In this document: in pieces, positions 10,317-20,577 of the stretch | How the letters are laid out: each line of letters starts with the position of its first letter | Numbering within the stretch: position 1 is the stretch's first letter | Assembly: GCA_958299035.1 (NCBI GenBank) | Contig: CATQJL010000223.1 | Location: forward strand, 46,798,162 to 46,862,161 | Direction of reading: 5' to 3' | DNA from: Cylicocyclus nassatus | Taxonomy: Eukaryota > Nematoda > Chromadorea > Rhabditida > Strongylidae | Length of the DNA: 64,000 bases | Program-made: the position numbers and the translations under genes | Notes under the pieces: generated by a model | Databases searched by the model: none | What the model was told of the DNA's origin: nothing | The model's input: the letters and a program-made list of their open reading frames with translations, nothing else

Positions 10317-10635
10317 CTCAGACAATCGCCGGGGGCAGGCGGGCACCGGAAAAATAGATTGCTGATCTCTTGCACCCCGCTCGCGGATTTTTTGGAAAGC
10401 AATCAGGACTTTTTGGAAGACCGCTTGCTGAGTTCTCGATTCCTCAGAGATTCAGCATTATATCTGCAAAAGATAAGAGCGAAAAAAATTCAACAGGCGG
10501 TCTCTCAAAAATCCGCTAACTCAGCAAGCGGTCTTCCGAAAAGTCCTGATTGCTTTCCAAAAAATCCGCGAGCGGGGTGCGAGAAATCAGCAATCTATTT
10601 TTCCGGTGCCCGCCTGCCCCCAGCGATTGTCTGAG
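10317..10635. mobile_element. MITE family B, copy 2
   Basis: 319 bp, flanked by TA, with the same CTCAGACAATCGC ends as 1471-1790. In both places the MITE lies next to, or inside, the foldback element with GCACCTCTG ends. Confidence 0.85.
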
Positions 10636-10683
10636 TAATTATGCAAAAAGTTTTAGAAACTTATGTGAAGTATTACCTTTTCT

Positions 10684-12415
10684 AAAAGCCCGCCTCCAGA
10701 CCAGAGGTGCGATAGTCGGAGCCGATTCTCCGCCTACCTTCACTTTTGAGCTGGTACAAGGTGACCACCTTCACTTTTGAGTTTGAAATTTTTTTTCTAG
10801 AGCTTAAAACAAGGAAAATAAGCAGAAGAAATGTAAAAGAAAGTATTAAGAGCATATATCTATGCAGTAGGTCGATCCAGGCAGTAACGCCGAGAACCAG
10901 AATTTTGAATGTTAAAATAATGAAAAATCGTGAAAAATCATTCCACTGTTACAAATCTGCTGACTGAAGACCTCCGCAGTTGCGACTTCATAAGTTTTGA
11001 AGGGTAAGTGTTGTTCTACCAGACAGTGAAAAAATCAGTTTGATTCGAGGAGTGGTCGCCGAGAACGAGAATTTTGAAAACCCTAAAAATCTCAATTTTA
11101 GGTTGCTTAATGACAACTGACATTTAAACTCTTATGAATCCGGACTTTGAAGGTGTGTGATATTGCGACTTCATAGGTTTTGTAGGGTGAGGTTTGCCCT
11201 GTCGGAATATGTCTTAGCTTTACCGACCCACTGAAACATCGCCGAGATCCAGGCTCTTAAAGAAGCAGGTAAAAAACCGTTTTTCAGCTCATAACTTCTT
11301 CAGAATTGCATAATTCATGTTGCGACTTCATAGATTGGATTCTCCTCATCAAGAGCTTTCAAATGATATAAAATATGTGGGGGATTCACGCCTCCAACGG
11401 CATATGCCCGGGGGTGGAGTACCTCTCTTCACTAATTCTCCACTGGCGGCTTCCCGCCAATACATTGAAATGGGCGGGGTGGAGAATTAGTGAAGAGGAG
11501 TACGCCACCCCGGGTCAGAGCCGCAAGAAACATTGAATCTCCTACATATATTATATATCGTCTGAAAGCTCTTGAAGAGGAGAATCTAACCTATGAAGTC
11601 GCAACATGATTCATGCAGTTCTGAAGAAGTTATAAGCTGAAAAACGGTTTTTTACCGGCTTTTTCAAGAGCCTGGATCTCGATCTCGGCAGTATCTCATT
11701 GGATTGGTACGGGTAAAAACCCCACAAAACCTATGAAGTCGCAACATCACACACCTTCAAATCCGGATTTATAAGAGTTTGAATGTCAGTTGTCATTAAG
11801 CAACCTAAAATTGAGAAGATTTTTAAGGTTTTTCAAAATTCTCGTTCTCGGCGACCACTCCTCAAATCAAACTGATTCTTTCACTGTCTGGTAGAACAAC
11901 ACTTACCCTTCAAAACCTATGAAGTCGCAACTGCGGAGGTCTTCAGCCAGCAGATTTGTAATAGTGGAATTATTTTTCACGATTTTTCATTATTTTATCA
12001 TTCGAAATTCTGGTTCTCGGCGGTTACTGCCTGGATCGACCTACTTTCTTCGCAGTACGTTATAGCAAAATTTGTTCAATAAAGTCCGTACAGTTCCGCT
12101 AAATTTTACTCCTAAATACACCATTTGATAAGCACGTTTATTTTAGATATTTATGCCGCTGTCTCATAAAAATATGCTTTCAATAATCTCTTTTGCATTT
12201 GTTTTGCTTATTTTCCGCGCACTTGTGGCAACGACCTGGAAGGATAGGCTCAGTCGACGTTAACGCTCCCCCCCTCCCCCCCCCCCCGGTCGACGTTTTT
12301 GGGAGGTGAGTGTCCGGCACTACCCCCTTCACTTTTGGCCGGCCAGTGGTAGCTGGAACCACCTTCACTTTTGAGGGACCCGGCTCCACCTATCGCACCT
12401 CTGCTCCAGACGGTC
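10684..12415. mobile_element. Large foldback element (1.7 kb)
   Basis: The two halves are inverted repeats of ~700 bp. Landmarks near the outside are GAGGTGCGATAG and TTCACTTTTGAG, then GGCAGTAACGCCGAGAAC, then GCTCATAACTTCTTCAG near the middle, each returning inverted. The centre (about 11400-11535) is a second hairpin with CTTCACTAATTCTCCAC arms. A poly-C tract lies at 12268-12288. No protein is encoded. The right half recurs at 590-1830. Confidence 0.75.
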
Positions 12416-12445
12416 ACCAGACGATCTGAGATCGTCTGTAGCATA

Positions 12446-13122
12446 CAGGGTGTCCCAAAAAGATGTGCACACTGTTTGATCGTTAATAACTCTCTTGCTT
12501 TCATGTCTTTTGTCGACTTAAAGTACCATTCTATAGAGCGAGGTTCAACTTAGATTTGCAGAATGGAGCGAATCGTCGATCGCTCTTCATTACTGTAGGA
12601 TTACGGTAGGAACTTCGAAGAGGGTTTTAAGGCATTGAAGGGCGCAATTTGCTTCAGAAAGAAAGCCAAACAAGTCAGAAACTCTCATACTGGGCTAATT
12701 GAAGGTGCTGATTCTAAATATGAAGTTTGCACTTTAGTATAGTGCTTCTTTCATAAGTTATTTCAGATTTAGAGTAAAAACAGTTTTCCCAATGTCCCTC
12801 AAAAATGTAAATACGCGAACAAGAAAGTTCGAAAAATTGATGAAAAGTTATGTACTGAAATCAGCACGCCTGAAAACCTTAATACACAGATTTTCAAATT
12901 TTTTTGAAATTATTTTATCACAAGGCCTATTCCACGGTGACGCTTTATGTTGGAAGTTCATTCCGTAATCCTACAGTAATGTAAAGTGATTGGTGATTTG
13001 CTCTACACTGCAAATCTAAGTTGAACCTCGCTCTACAGAATGGTACCTTGAACTCGGCAAAAAAACCTGAAAGCAAGAGAGTTATTAACGATCAAGTGTG
13101 CATATCTTTTTGGGACACTCTG
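12446..13122. mobile_element. TA-flanked mariner-like nonautonomous element, copy 2
   Basis: 677 bp between TA dinucleotides. Ends CAGGGTGTCCCAAAAAGATG and the complement ending GGGACACTCTG. Same subterminal blocks as 6617-7426 without the nested MITE, so it shows the uninterrupted form. Confidence 0.85.
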
Positions 13123-13124
13123 TA

Positions 13125-13629
13125 TATTTCTGTCACTTTACATAAGTCTTGGATTTTTCTATCATGGACTGATTCCTTGGTCAAGAATTTGTCCCTGAGC
13201 ATGAAAACATTTTCATATCGTTGACTTCCCTTTGTTTTTTTGCCATTGTTTTCGTCATAGATCGCTTTGTTAGATATCGCGCTCCAGTGCCAAACTCTTG
13301 TGCATGCGTATCGCTCAACTTTACTTTGAATTTTCACTCTTAATTCACATTTTTCCTTTCAAACTAGTGAAATCTTTTGTTTTCATCCTCTCCTAGTCGA
13401 GAGGTTTCCTATAAGGGTCAAAGTGGATATCGTAAAATTTTCGAAAGTCAGGGGAACTTCGTCTTCGGAAACCATAGAAACCGACTCGGGCCCTGTTCTA
13501 GAAGCGGTAGGAATGCTTTAAGGTAGGACTGTTCCAACTCTCGTATCCTACTTAGAGGCGTAAAAACTCGCTAGTAGCGAAATATCAATAACGTTTCGGT
13601 AATTTGAGAAGATTCTCATATATTAGTTG
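13125..13629. other. No feature recognised
   Basis: AT-average DNA without a supported exon or repeat on either strand. Confidence 0.3.
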
Positions 13630-13808
13630 CCAGCGCGTCACCTTCGCTTCGAGGAGGCTAGCACTGGTTCACTAATTACATGCCTTCGTTGTGGTCGCTG
13701 ACCATCGCAAATAATTTGTAAACAAGTACTCATTTGTGAAGTTTTTCCATGCAAGGTGTTCTGGGATGAAATCTTTTTTGCAAAAGAACAAACGCGAATT
13801 TTAATCAT
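13630..13808. mobile_element. Helitron-like fragment (hairpin end)
   Basis: Starts with a diverged version of the CCAGTGCGTCACC hairpin that opens the elements at 37461, 38150 and 46376, and follows their sequence to a GCGAATTTTAAT block. It stops short of an RTE element; the opposite end of the same family is at 17641-17785. Confidence 0.55.
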
Positions 13809-13949
13809 TTTTTGTATTCTTTGTGCTCGATAGTCAGGTGTGCGCCGGACACAGCATGCCGCCAATTCGGAGAATACGAACATCTTTACTTTCTTCCCGA
13901 TTGTTCGACGTTGCTTTTATGTTTTCCATTATCGTTACCATTATTAGTT

Positions 13950-16900
13950 TCCCCCCACAATGGTCGGTCGCCTCATCGTGACGTGGGGGTGACACTGGGT
14001 GTCGAACTGCGATGCACAGCCGAGTGTATACTCTGGCAGGGTCTCTCAAGCTGTGAAGGAGTTCGACGTTTCCGGACTCGGCCGGATGCCTAGCTAAGAA
14101 CCGGCCACGCCAGATCCCCGGCCGTCTGGCTTCTTGTGGTCGCTAGGCGGTTCTCGCCGCTCCAAGCCCGGAGTCAGCGATCGCTCCGTGGAAATCAGAG
14201 TTGGCCTAGTAAGTCTGCTCTTCTAGGGGAACAAATCTTATTACTCAGACAGCAAGAAGGAAGATATAGAAAAAACCCTGTACATCGGATCCCACCTACG
14301 GCGCCGGGTGGTAGCAGAACGGTGTCAGGGTAGTCAGGGCGCCTTTCGGATCGGACAAAAACGACACGTCTGCCCGGACGACACGTCATGGAGACTGCCT
14401 CATGCTCTGCACATACAACGCCAGGACAGTCTCCTCAAACGCCGACCTCCACGCTCTTCTCGCGCTGCAGAGCAGATCAAGCACCACATCATCGCTCTGC
14501 AGGAAACGAAGTCCAGGAAGAAGGACGTGCGACAGATGAGTGATGGGACCCTCATCATTCGTGGTGAAAAGGTTCCATCACGAAACGTGGGAGGCGTCAG
14601 CTTTGTCGTCCACCCATCTATCGTCCATCTTGTCGATTGCACAAGAACCTACCACCTCGACTAGGCATCCTACGACTATGCCCTCCACATCAGAAGACCA
14701 TCAGCATCATCAACTGCTATTCTCCAACATCAGCAGCTGACGAATCGGAACTAGATGCTCTCTACGAAGATGTGGAGGAGATCGTCCGCAACGAGAAGTC
14801 CTTTTACAAGTTTGTTGTGGGCGACTTAAACGCGAAAATCGGGATGCCATTGGAAAAGGAATATAGGATCGGGAAATTTGGATAAGGGCTCCGGAACGAA
14901 AACGGCAACCGTCTTGTTGGGCTTTTCTCCGCCGCACGACTTTTCCAGAAATTCCATCTTCATGAAGAAAGAACATCGCCGGTGGACATGGGAATCGCCC
15001 AAAACGGAACGACCCACACGGAGATCGACCACATTCTCACCAACCGAAGGTGGAGCTTGCTCGATATCTCAGTATCATCCTTCTGCAGTGGCTCCAATCA
15101 CCGCCTCCTTCGAGCGAAGGTACGATTCAGTCGAAGGCTGGAAAAGAAGGTCTGCCACAGTGCCGCAGGAAGGAAGACTGTCATTTATGACGGTAACAAA
15201 CTGGAGGAGCTCATATCAAGTTGTCGAGGAGGACCCAACGTACGACTACGACCGGCTCTTGACAGGATTGCGAGCCTGCGGAGAGTGCGCCTCAGCGACT
15301 TCCGAGAAGAACGTGGAACGCATTTCGAAGACCACCAAGGAAATGCTTGAAAGAAGAAGATTTCTGAGGCAGGATCCGAATGCAACCCATTTCGAGCGAC
15401 TGATAGCCAACGCCAGTTGCAGAACAGGGAGGATCTCAGGAAGTACAGGCAAGCCGGGATACTGGAAGCAGCCGAAGGAAGACGAAGTCTCAGGAACTGG
15501 AAGGGACCTCTGTGAATATCACGTACCGCCTGCTGCACTATTAAACGAAGACGGGACTCCGACTTCTTCCCGATACAAGATGGAATCTATCGCGAAGAAC
15601 TTCTGTACCAACCTCTTCCGCTCATCAACACCCGTGCCGATGCCCGCTGTTCCCACTGGAGAAGTACAACTACGAATTCTACCTTCTAAAGTGCGCACAG
15701 CGATTCAAATTATGAAGACGTCCACGGCTCCAGGACCAGACCATCTTTCCGTCGAATTTCTGCGAGCTGGAGGAAAACGTTTACACGCGATTCTCGCGTC
15801 GCACCTAACATCTTACCTTCAGAAGGCAAGGATTCCCGACCAATGGAGAACATCAAGAACCGTCCTTCTTTTCAAGAAGGGTGAAGGGAAGATCTTCGGA
15901 ACTACCGTCCAATATGCCTGCTGAGTGTGCTGTACGAGCTTTTCACAAAGATTATCCTCGCTCGCATATCTAGGACACTGGATGAAGCCCAACCCCAAGA
16001 ACCCCAAGAACTTTTTGTAAGGAACGCCATAGAGCGTATGAATAAATAAATAAATAAATAAATAAACAAGCTGGATTTCGCAAAGGATTCAGCTGCATGG
16101 ACCACATACAGACGGTTTCGAGGGTTACAGAAGTCTGCCGGGAATACCGATTGCCTCTCGTCCTAACCTAACCTTTGTCGATTACGAGAAAGCCTATGGC
16201 AGCGTCGAAACCAACGCCATTTTGTCTGCGCTAGTCGATCAAGGAGTGGATCCAGCTGACGTTATCCGACTGTTACAAGAACTGTACAACGACGATGCAG
16301 TTGTTCCATCGCCCCCTGACTATTCCAATTGGGAAGGGGGTCCAACAAAGCGACACAATTTCGCCATGTTGTTCACCGCGGCCTTGCAGTGGGTGATGAA
16401 GTCACTGGACTGGGACGAGAGAGTCATACGAGTTGATGGGAGATTCCTGTCCAACCTTCGTTTTGCGGACGACATCGTTCTCTTTTCGAGCAGTATCGCT
16501 GAAGCAGAGACGATGCTGAAGGAACTGAACGAAGTAGGGAAGAAGATCGGATTGCGAATCAATCGGAAGAAGACTCAGTTCATGAAGAGCGCCCTTTGCG
16601 AAGATGCAGAAATGGAAATGGAAGGCACCCCTATCACGGAGACGTCTTCTTACGTGTATCTCGGACGTTTGATGAACATGGAGAACGACTTGAGGGAAGA
16701 ACTTAACAGAAGAAAAGCAGCCTGGGCCGCCTTCTGGCCTCTGAAGGAAGCCACCGACCAACTGACTACCTGGAGCTTCGTGCCCACCTGTTCGACTCAA
16801 CCGTTCTCCTGGCGCTCTGTTACGCAGCTGAGACTTGGGCTGACACCGTAGCCACTTCGAAAGCTTTAAGGACCACCCACAGAGTGCTAGACCGTAGTCT

Positions 16901-17325
16901 TGTGAAGATGACCCGACACAAACAACATCTCGTCGGACTTCGCAGTACGGATATGAGAAGTATGTCCCGTCTTCGTGACCCAGCGGAATACGTTGCGAAA
17001 GCCAAACACCGATGGGCCGGTCACATAATGAGAAAAACAGACGACAGATGGACACTAAGAACATCTGAGTGGATTCCTCGCGAAGCAAAACGTCCCCGAG
17101 GAAGACCTCCAACGAGATGGGCAAACGTGTTCGTGGAACGGATGGACCAGCTGAGAAATTAGCTGGATACGATTTTTGCACCCGGAACTCGTGGACGCAG
17201 CCACCGACATCAGCCAAGAAGATCGTTGATGTCTGAAGCGAGGGACAGGGAGAAATGGAAGCTTCTGAGCTGAGGTCCGCACGTCACGTGAAGCCGGGCC
17301 ATCTAAGTATCTAAGTAAGTAAGTA
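13950..17325 (+). mobile_element. Decayed RTE-type non-LTR retrotransposon
   Basis: Reading across frames gives an apurinic-type endonuclease domain ([12 protein letters not shown] near 14490, [10 protein letters not shown] near 14817, IDHILTNRRW near 15022). It is followed by a reverse transcriptase with a TAPGPDHLSVEFL segment near 15727 and the catalytic FADD at 16462-16473, then the C-terminal region with a conserved KHRWAGHIMR near 17010. The 3' end has a short TCTAAG/TAAG tail at 17302-17324, as RTE elements do. Frames break repeatedly: a CCTAA duplication at 16162-16171, a ~65-bp insertion at 16002-16066 and others, so it is inactive. The 5' limit is uncertain. Confidence 0.85.
16002..16066 (+). 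mobile_element. Short insertion with AATA tail inside the RTE reverse transcriptase
   Basis: Interrupts the codons for the conserved EQAGFRKGF segment and ends in about six AATA units. The bases CCCCAAGAA occur twice in tandem at its left edge. It looks like a heavily 5'-truncated non-LTR or SINE 3' end. Confidence 0.5.
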
Positions 17326-17439
17326 TTCGTTCCAATTCATTCGTGATCGCGCATCATAGTCGATGTTGTATTTATGTGCCGAAGTCTACAGGTACTTCGT
17401 TTTTGAAAATTAAAAAAAATCCACCTCATGACGAGCCCT

Positions 17440-17640
17440 GTATGTATTTCGTTCGAATACGAATTCGAATAAAACATTCGAATAAAATCTATTCAAACCC
17501 AGTTTTTGATTATTTGAGTTTTGAATATTCGAAATCCCGATTAGTTATTCGAGTCCCGAATATCATCGAATATGGAAAATCTCCGAATATTGAAATTCGT
17601 ACGCGAATATATTCGAATGTTCTACACGAATGATCAAATT
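17440..17640. repeat. TTCGAATA-rich palindromic repeat
   Basis: AT-rich stretch with many copies of TTCGAATA and CGAATATT in both orientations. Noncoding. Confidence 0.5.
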
Positions 17641-17785
17641 TTGATTCGATTCGGACCCAAGTGTACTGGTAGCGTACGTCACATTTTTGTCCAGGATTTT
17701 GGTTGCAATTTGCTCTATGAAGTATGTGCCAGGTTGACATACAGACAGACAAACAGACGTAAACAGCACTTAGCCCGTTAAGTCA
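17641..17785. mobile_element. Helitron-like fragment (opposite end)
   Basis: Follows the end of the 46376-47077 element: a CAGACAGACA tract, then ACGTAAACA, then TTAGCCCGTTAAGTCA. With 13630-13808 it appears to be one element split by the RTE and other inserts. Confidence 0.55.
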
Positions 17786-17886
17786 TAGAGATATTAAGAC
17801 ATAGGTGGCCATCAACGACCAAGACTCGTGACACATAGTACTTACAAGTGCACTTAGAATTTGATGTATTTGGATAATATCTACAA

Positions 17887-17924
17887 CCAGCCGCTCTCTG
17901 CCGCTACGCGGCAAGTTCGGCTGG
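17887..17924. repeat. Helitron-3'-end-like double hairpin
   Basis: An outer stem CCAGCC/GGCTGG encloses the hairpin TGCCGCTACGCGGCA. Read on the - strand this is a hairpin followed ~9 nt later by CTGGT, the layout of a Helitron 3' terminus (CTRR then T). It may close an element that includes the satellite to its right. Confidence 0.35.
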
Positions 17925-18129
17925 TACACGGCAGCTTCGCTTCCGGTAAATCTTTCGTTTTGTTCTTTATTGAAAGTGAAATGCAGAAAATTTGCCATTT
18001 TAACGAACACTTCGTTTATAACCGGCGCAGAAAGAACGACCGTGGGCAATTTCGGCTTTGCCAGTTTATTTCGAATTAACATCCTAAGAAATGAATATTA
18101 CGCGAACTGCAAAAAATCAATAAAGAAAG

Positions 18130-18390
18130 GGTCGATGATTATAGTCGAACAAAAGGCTCATTAAAACACTTCTCACCCATGCATTATGCCTGGCAAATTT
18201 GGTCTATATTCCATAACTCCTTCTATCGTTTTCAAGCAAATACAATTTCTAGGCAAAAGTGCAAAAATCCTTAAATCAATAGCAAGTAACCGTGTGTATC
18301 GAACAAAATGGCTTATTAACAACGGCGCACACCATGTATTACGTCTGCCAAATCTGCCTTAAACCCCATGATCCCATTTTTCTATCTGTC
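18130..18390. repeat. Diverged relatives of the 162-bp satellite unit
   Basis: Two imperfect repeats contain CTAGGCAAAAGTGCAAAAAT and GCTTATTAACAACGGC-type blocks that align in order with the satellite unit at 19345-20455. They are too diverged to belong to the recent array. Confidence 0.45.
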
Positions 18391-18659
18391 TTGAACGGAC
18401 ATAAAAAAGGGGTTAAATCAAATTTATAAATCTAATAATCTGTATATCTAATCTATATCTTTTTGAAATTGGTAGTGCTGGCGATAATGAAGGTAACTTA
18501 CGTGCACCCGGGCAGGCTCTTCCTGGGCTCTGGTGCTTCCTGGCCATGGTGAAAACGGTTATGTCACAGTCACGGAGCTCCGCATTGTGCCATGTGTTCG
18601 AGTTCTCTGCGCAATGTGCATCTGCGGAATGGGAGTGGAGGTAGGTGCCGGTTCAAACA

Positions 18660-19133
18660 TTACTTGTTGCCGCGAGTCAAGCGCAGAGATTGTTTATGCT
18701 GTGTTCTCGTCGATTGGCTCGTGTCGTCGTTGGCCAACCCGTTCTGGGCTCGCACCATGCCCGATTCGATCCAGTGTCTCCTGAAGGCGTCTGTTAAGCT
18801 GTGCTTCCTGCTACCGTCGACGAAGATGACGTTCACGCATTGAGGCAAGACGACGTTCTCGTGCCTCTGGTATTTCTCGGCTACGACGAAGACGGCTACG
18901 CATGGCTTCAGAAGTGCGCCTTGCAGCGGTACGGGCTCGGATTCGGCGATATGCACCTGCGTCTGAGGTGTGGAGGTGGAGGGTCCATTGCTGTAGGGGG
19001 TCAATATCGGCGCCATCTCTCGGGTGTAAAAGTAGTCGAAGGAGGTACGACCGATGAAGGCATGGTATGAATGAACCGTAAGGCCGGGATAGGGTATTTT
19101 GATTTGGTGGTCATCTTTGATCTCGCGGATGAA
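18660..19133 (-). CDS. GC-rich coding island, unknown product
   Basis: On the - strand a single frame is open from an AG at 19134 to a TAA overlapping 18660, ~157 codons with a strong preference for C or G in the third position, unlike the AT-rich surroundings. Recognisable stretches include HSYHAFIGRTSFDYFY, KPCVAVFVVAEKYQRHEN and VNVIFVDGSRKHSL. A potential donor (CAA|GTAATG) at 18663 could lead to an acceptor at ~18615, but the next frame soon stops. A second open stretch reaches a good donor (GTAAGT) near 18503. It may be one exon of a gene, or a fragment of a coding mobile element; the family is not recognised. Confidence 0.4.
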   Translation of the reverse strand, partial: FIREIKDDHQIKIPYPGLTVHSYHAFIGRTSFDYFYTREMAPILTPYSNGPSTSTPQTQVHIAESEPVPLQGALLKPCVAVFVVAEKYQRHENVVLPQCVNVIFVDGSRKHSLTDAFRRHWIESGMVRAQNGLANDDTSQSTRTQHKQSLRLTRGNK

Positions 19134-19344
19134 CTATTTTGATTTTGTTGAGAGCTATGCAGTCGACGAAACCCGTTGCTAAAGGTCAATGCATAGTTAA
19201 GTATCAGCTAGCCTTCTGAATGTGGCATACAAAAAATTTGAAAAAAAGGTCTAAAAAGTTTAGTGGTTAAAGTTGTAGCTATTTTATTCGAATTGACCAT
19301 GCTTAGCTATCCCTTCCTGCCAGTTTTCCTCAACAGAGATTGAA

Positions 19345-20455
19345 ACACAAAAATCGATAAATCGATAATCCCTATATGGTGAAAAAGCTTAGTGACACCG
19401 GCCCCACCCCGGAGTTCATGTGTGCAAAGTTTCGTTTGAATTTAATGAAGTTTTCTAACATTTTAGGCCGGTCATAACGAAATTGCTAGGCAAAAAACGC
19501 AAAAAATCGATAAATCGATAGCGCCACTCGGCGATTTTCGGTGAAAAAGCTTAGTGACACCCGCCCCACCCCGGAGTTCATGTGTGCAAAGTTTCGTTTG
19601 AATTTAATGAAGTTTTCTAACATTTTAGGCCGGTCATAACGAAATTGCTAGGCAAAAAACGCAAAAAATCGATAAATCGATAGCGCCACTCGGCGATTTT
19701 CGGTGAAAAAGCTTAGTGACACCGGCCCCACCCCGGAGTTCATGTGTGCAAAGTTTCGTTTGAATTTAATGAAGTTTTCTAACATTTTAGGCCGGTCATA
19801 ACGAAATTGCTAGGCAAAAAACGCAAAAAATCGATAAATCGATAGCGCCACTCGGCGATTTTCGGTGAAAAAGCTTAGTGACACCGGCCCCACCCCGGAG
19901 TTCATGTGTGCAAAGTTTCGTTTGAATTTAATGAAGTTTTCTAACATTTTAGGCCGGTCATAACGAAATTGCTAGGCAAAAAACGCAAAAAATCGATAAA
20001 TCGATAGCGCCACTCGGCGATTTTCGGTGAAAAAGCTTAGTGACACCCGCCCCACCCCGGAGTTCATGTGTGCAAAGTTTCGTTTGAATTTAATGAAGTT
20101 TTCTAACATTTTAGGCCGGTCATAACGAAATTGCTAGGCAAAAAACGCAAAAAATCGATAAATCGATAGCGCCACTCGGCGATTTTCGGTGAAAAAGCTT
20201 AGTGACACCCGCCCCACCCCGGAGTTCATGTGTGCAAAGTTTCGTTTGAATTTAATGAAGTTTTCTAACATTTTAGGCCGGTCATAACGAAATTGCTAGG
20301 CAAAAAACGCAAAAAATCGATAAATCGATAGGCCACTCGGCGATTTTCGGTGAAAAAGCTTAGTGACACCCGCCCCACCCCGAACTTCATGTGTGCAAAA
20401 TTTCGTCCAAATTCCTTGTTTCCTTGTACCATTTCAGGCCGGTCATAAAAAAAGT
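19345..20455. repeat. 162-bp tandem satellite, about 6.7 units
   Basis: The landmark GAAAAAGCTTAGTGACACC falls at 19381, 19543, 19705, 19867, 20029, 20191 and 20352, i.e. spacing 162 five times and then 161. Central units are almost identical; the first and last diverge. Each contains AATCGATAAATCGATAG and GGCCGGTCATAACG. No meaningful frame runs through. Confidence 0.95.
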
Positions 20456-20577
20456 GCTTATCCAAATATTATATAAATATTGATATTGATCAGCAGCGGG
20501 GCTACGGCCACTTTTATTTGCTTCCAGTTCCATTCGATACTAAGTTAAGAATACCCTAGAAAGAGAAAACTGGTGAA

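Noticed and set aside
19345..20455. CRISPR-like array
   Set aside because: Units are uniform 162-bp tandem repeats without unique spacers; it is a eukaryotic satellite.
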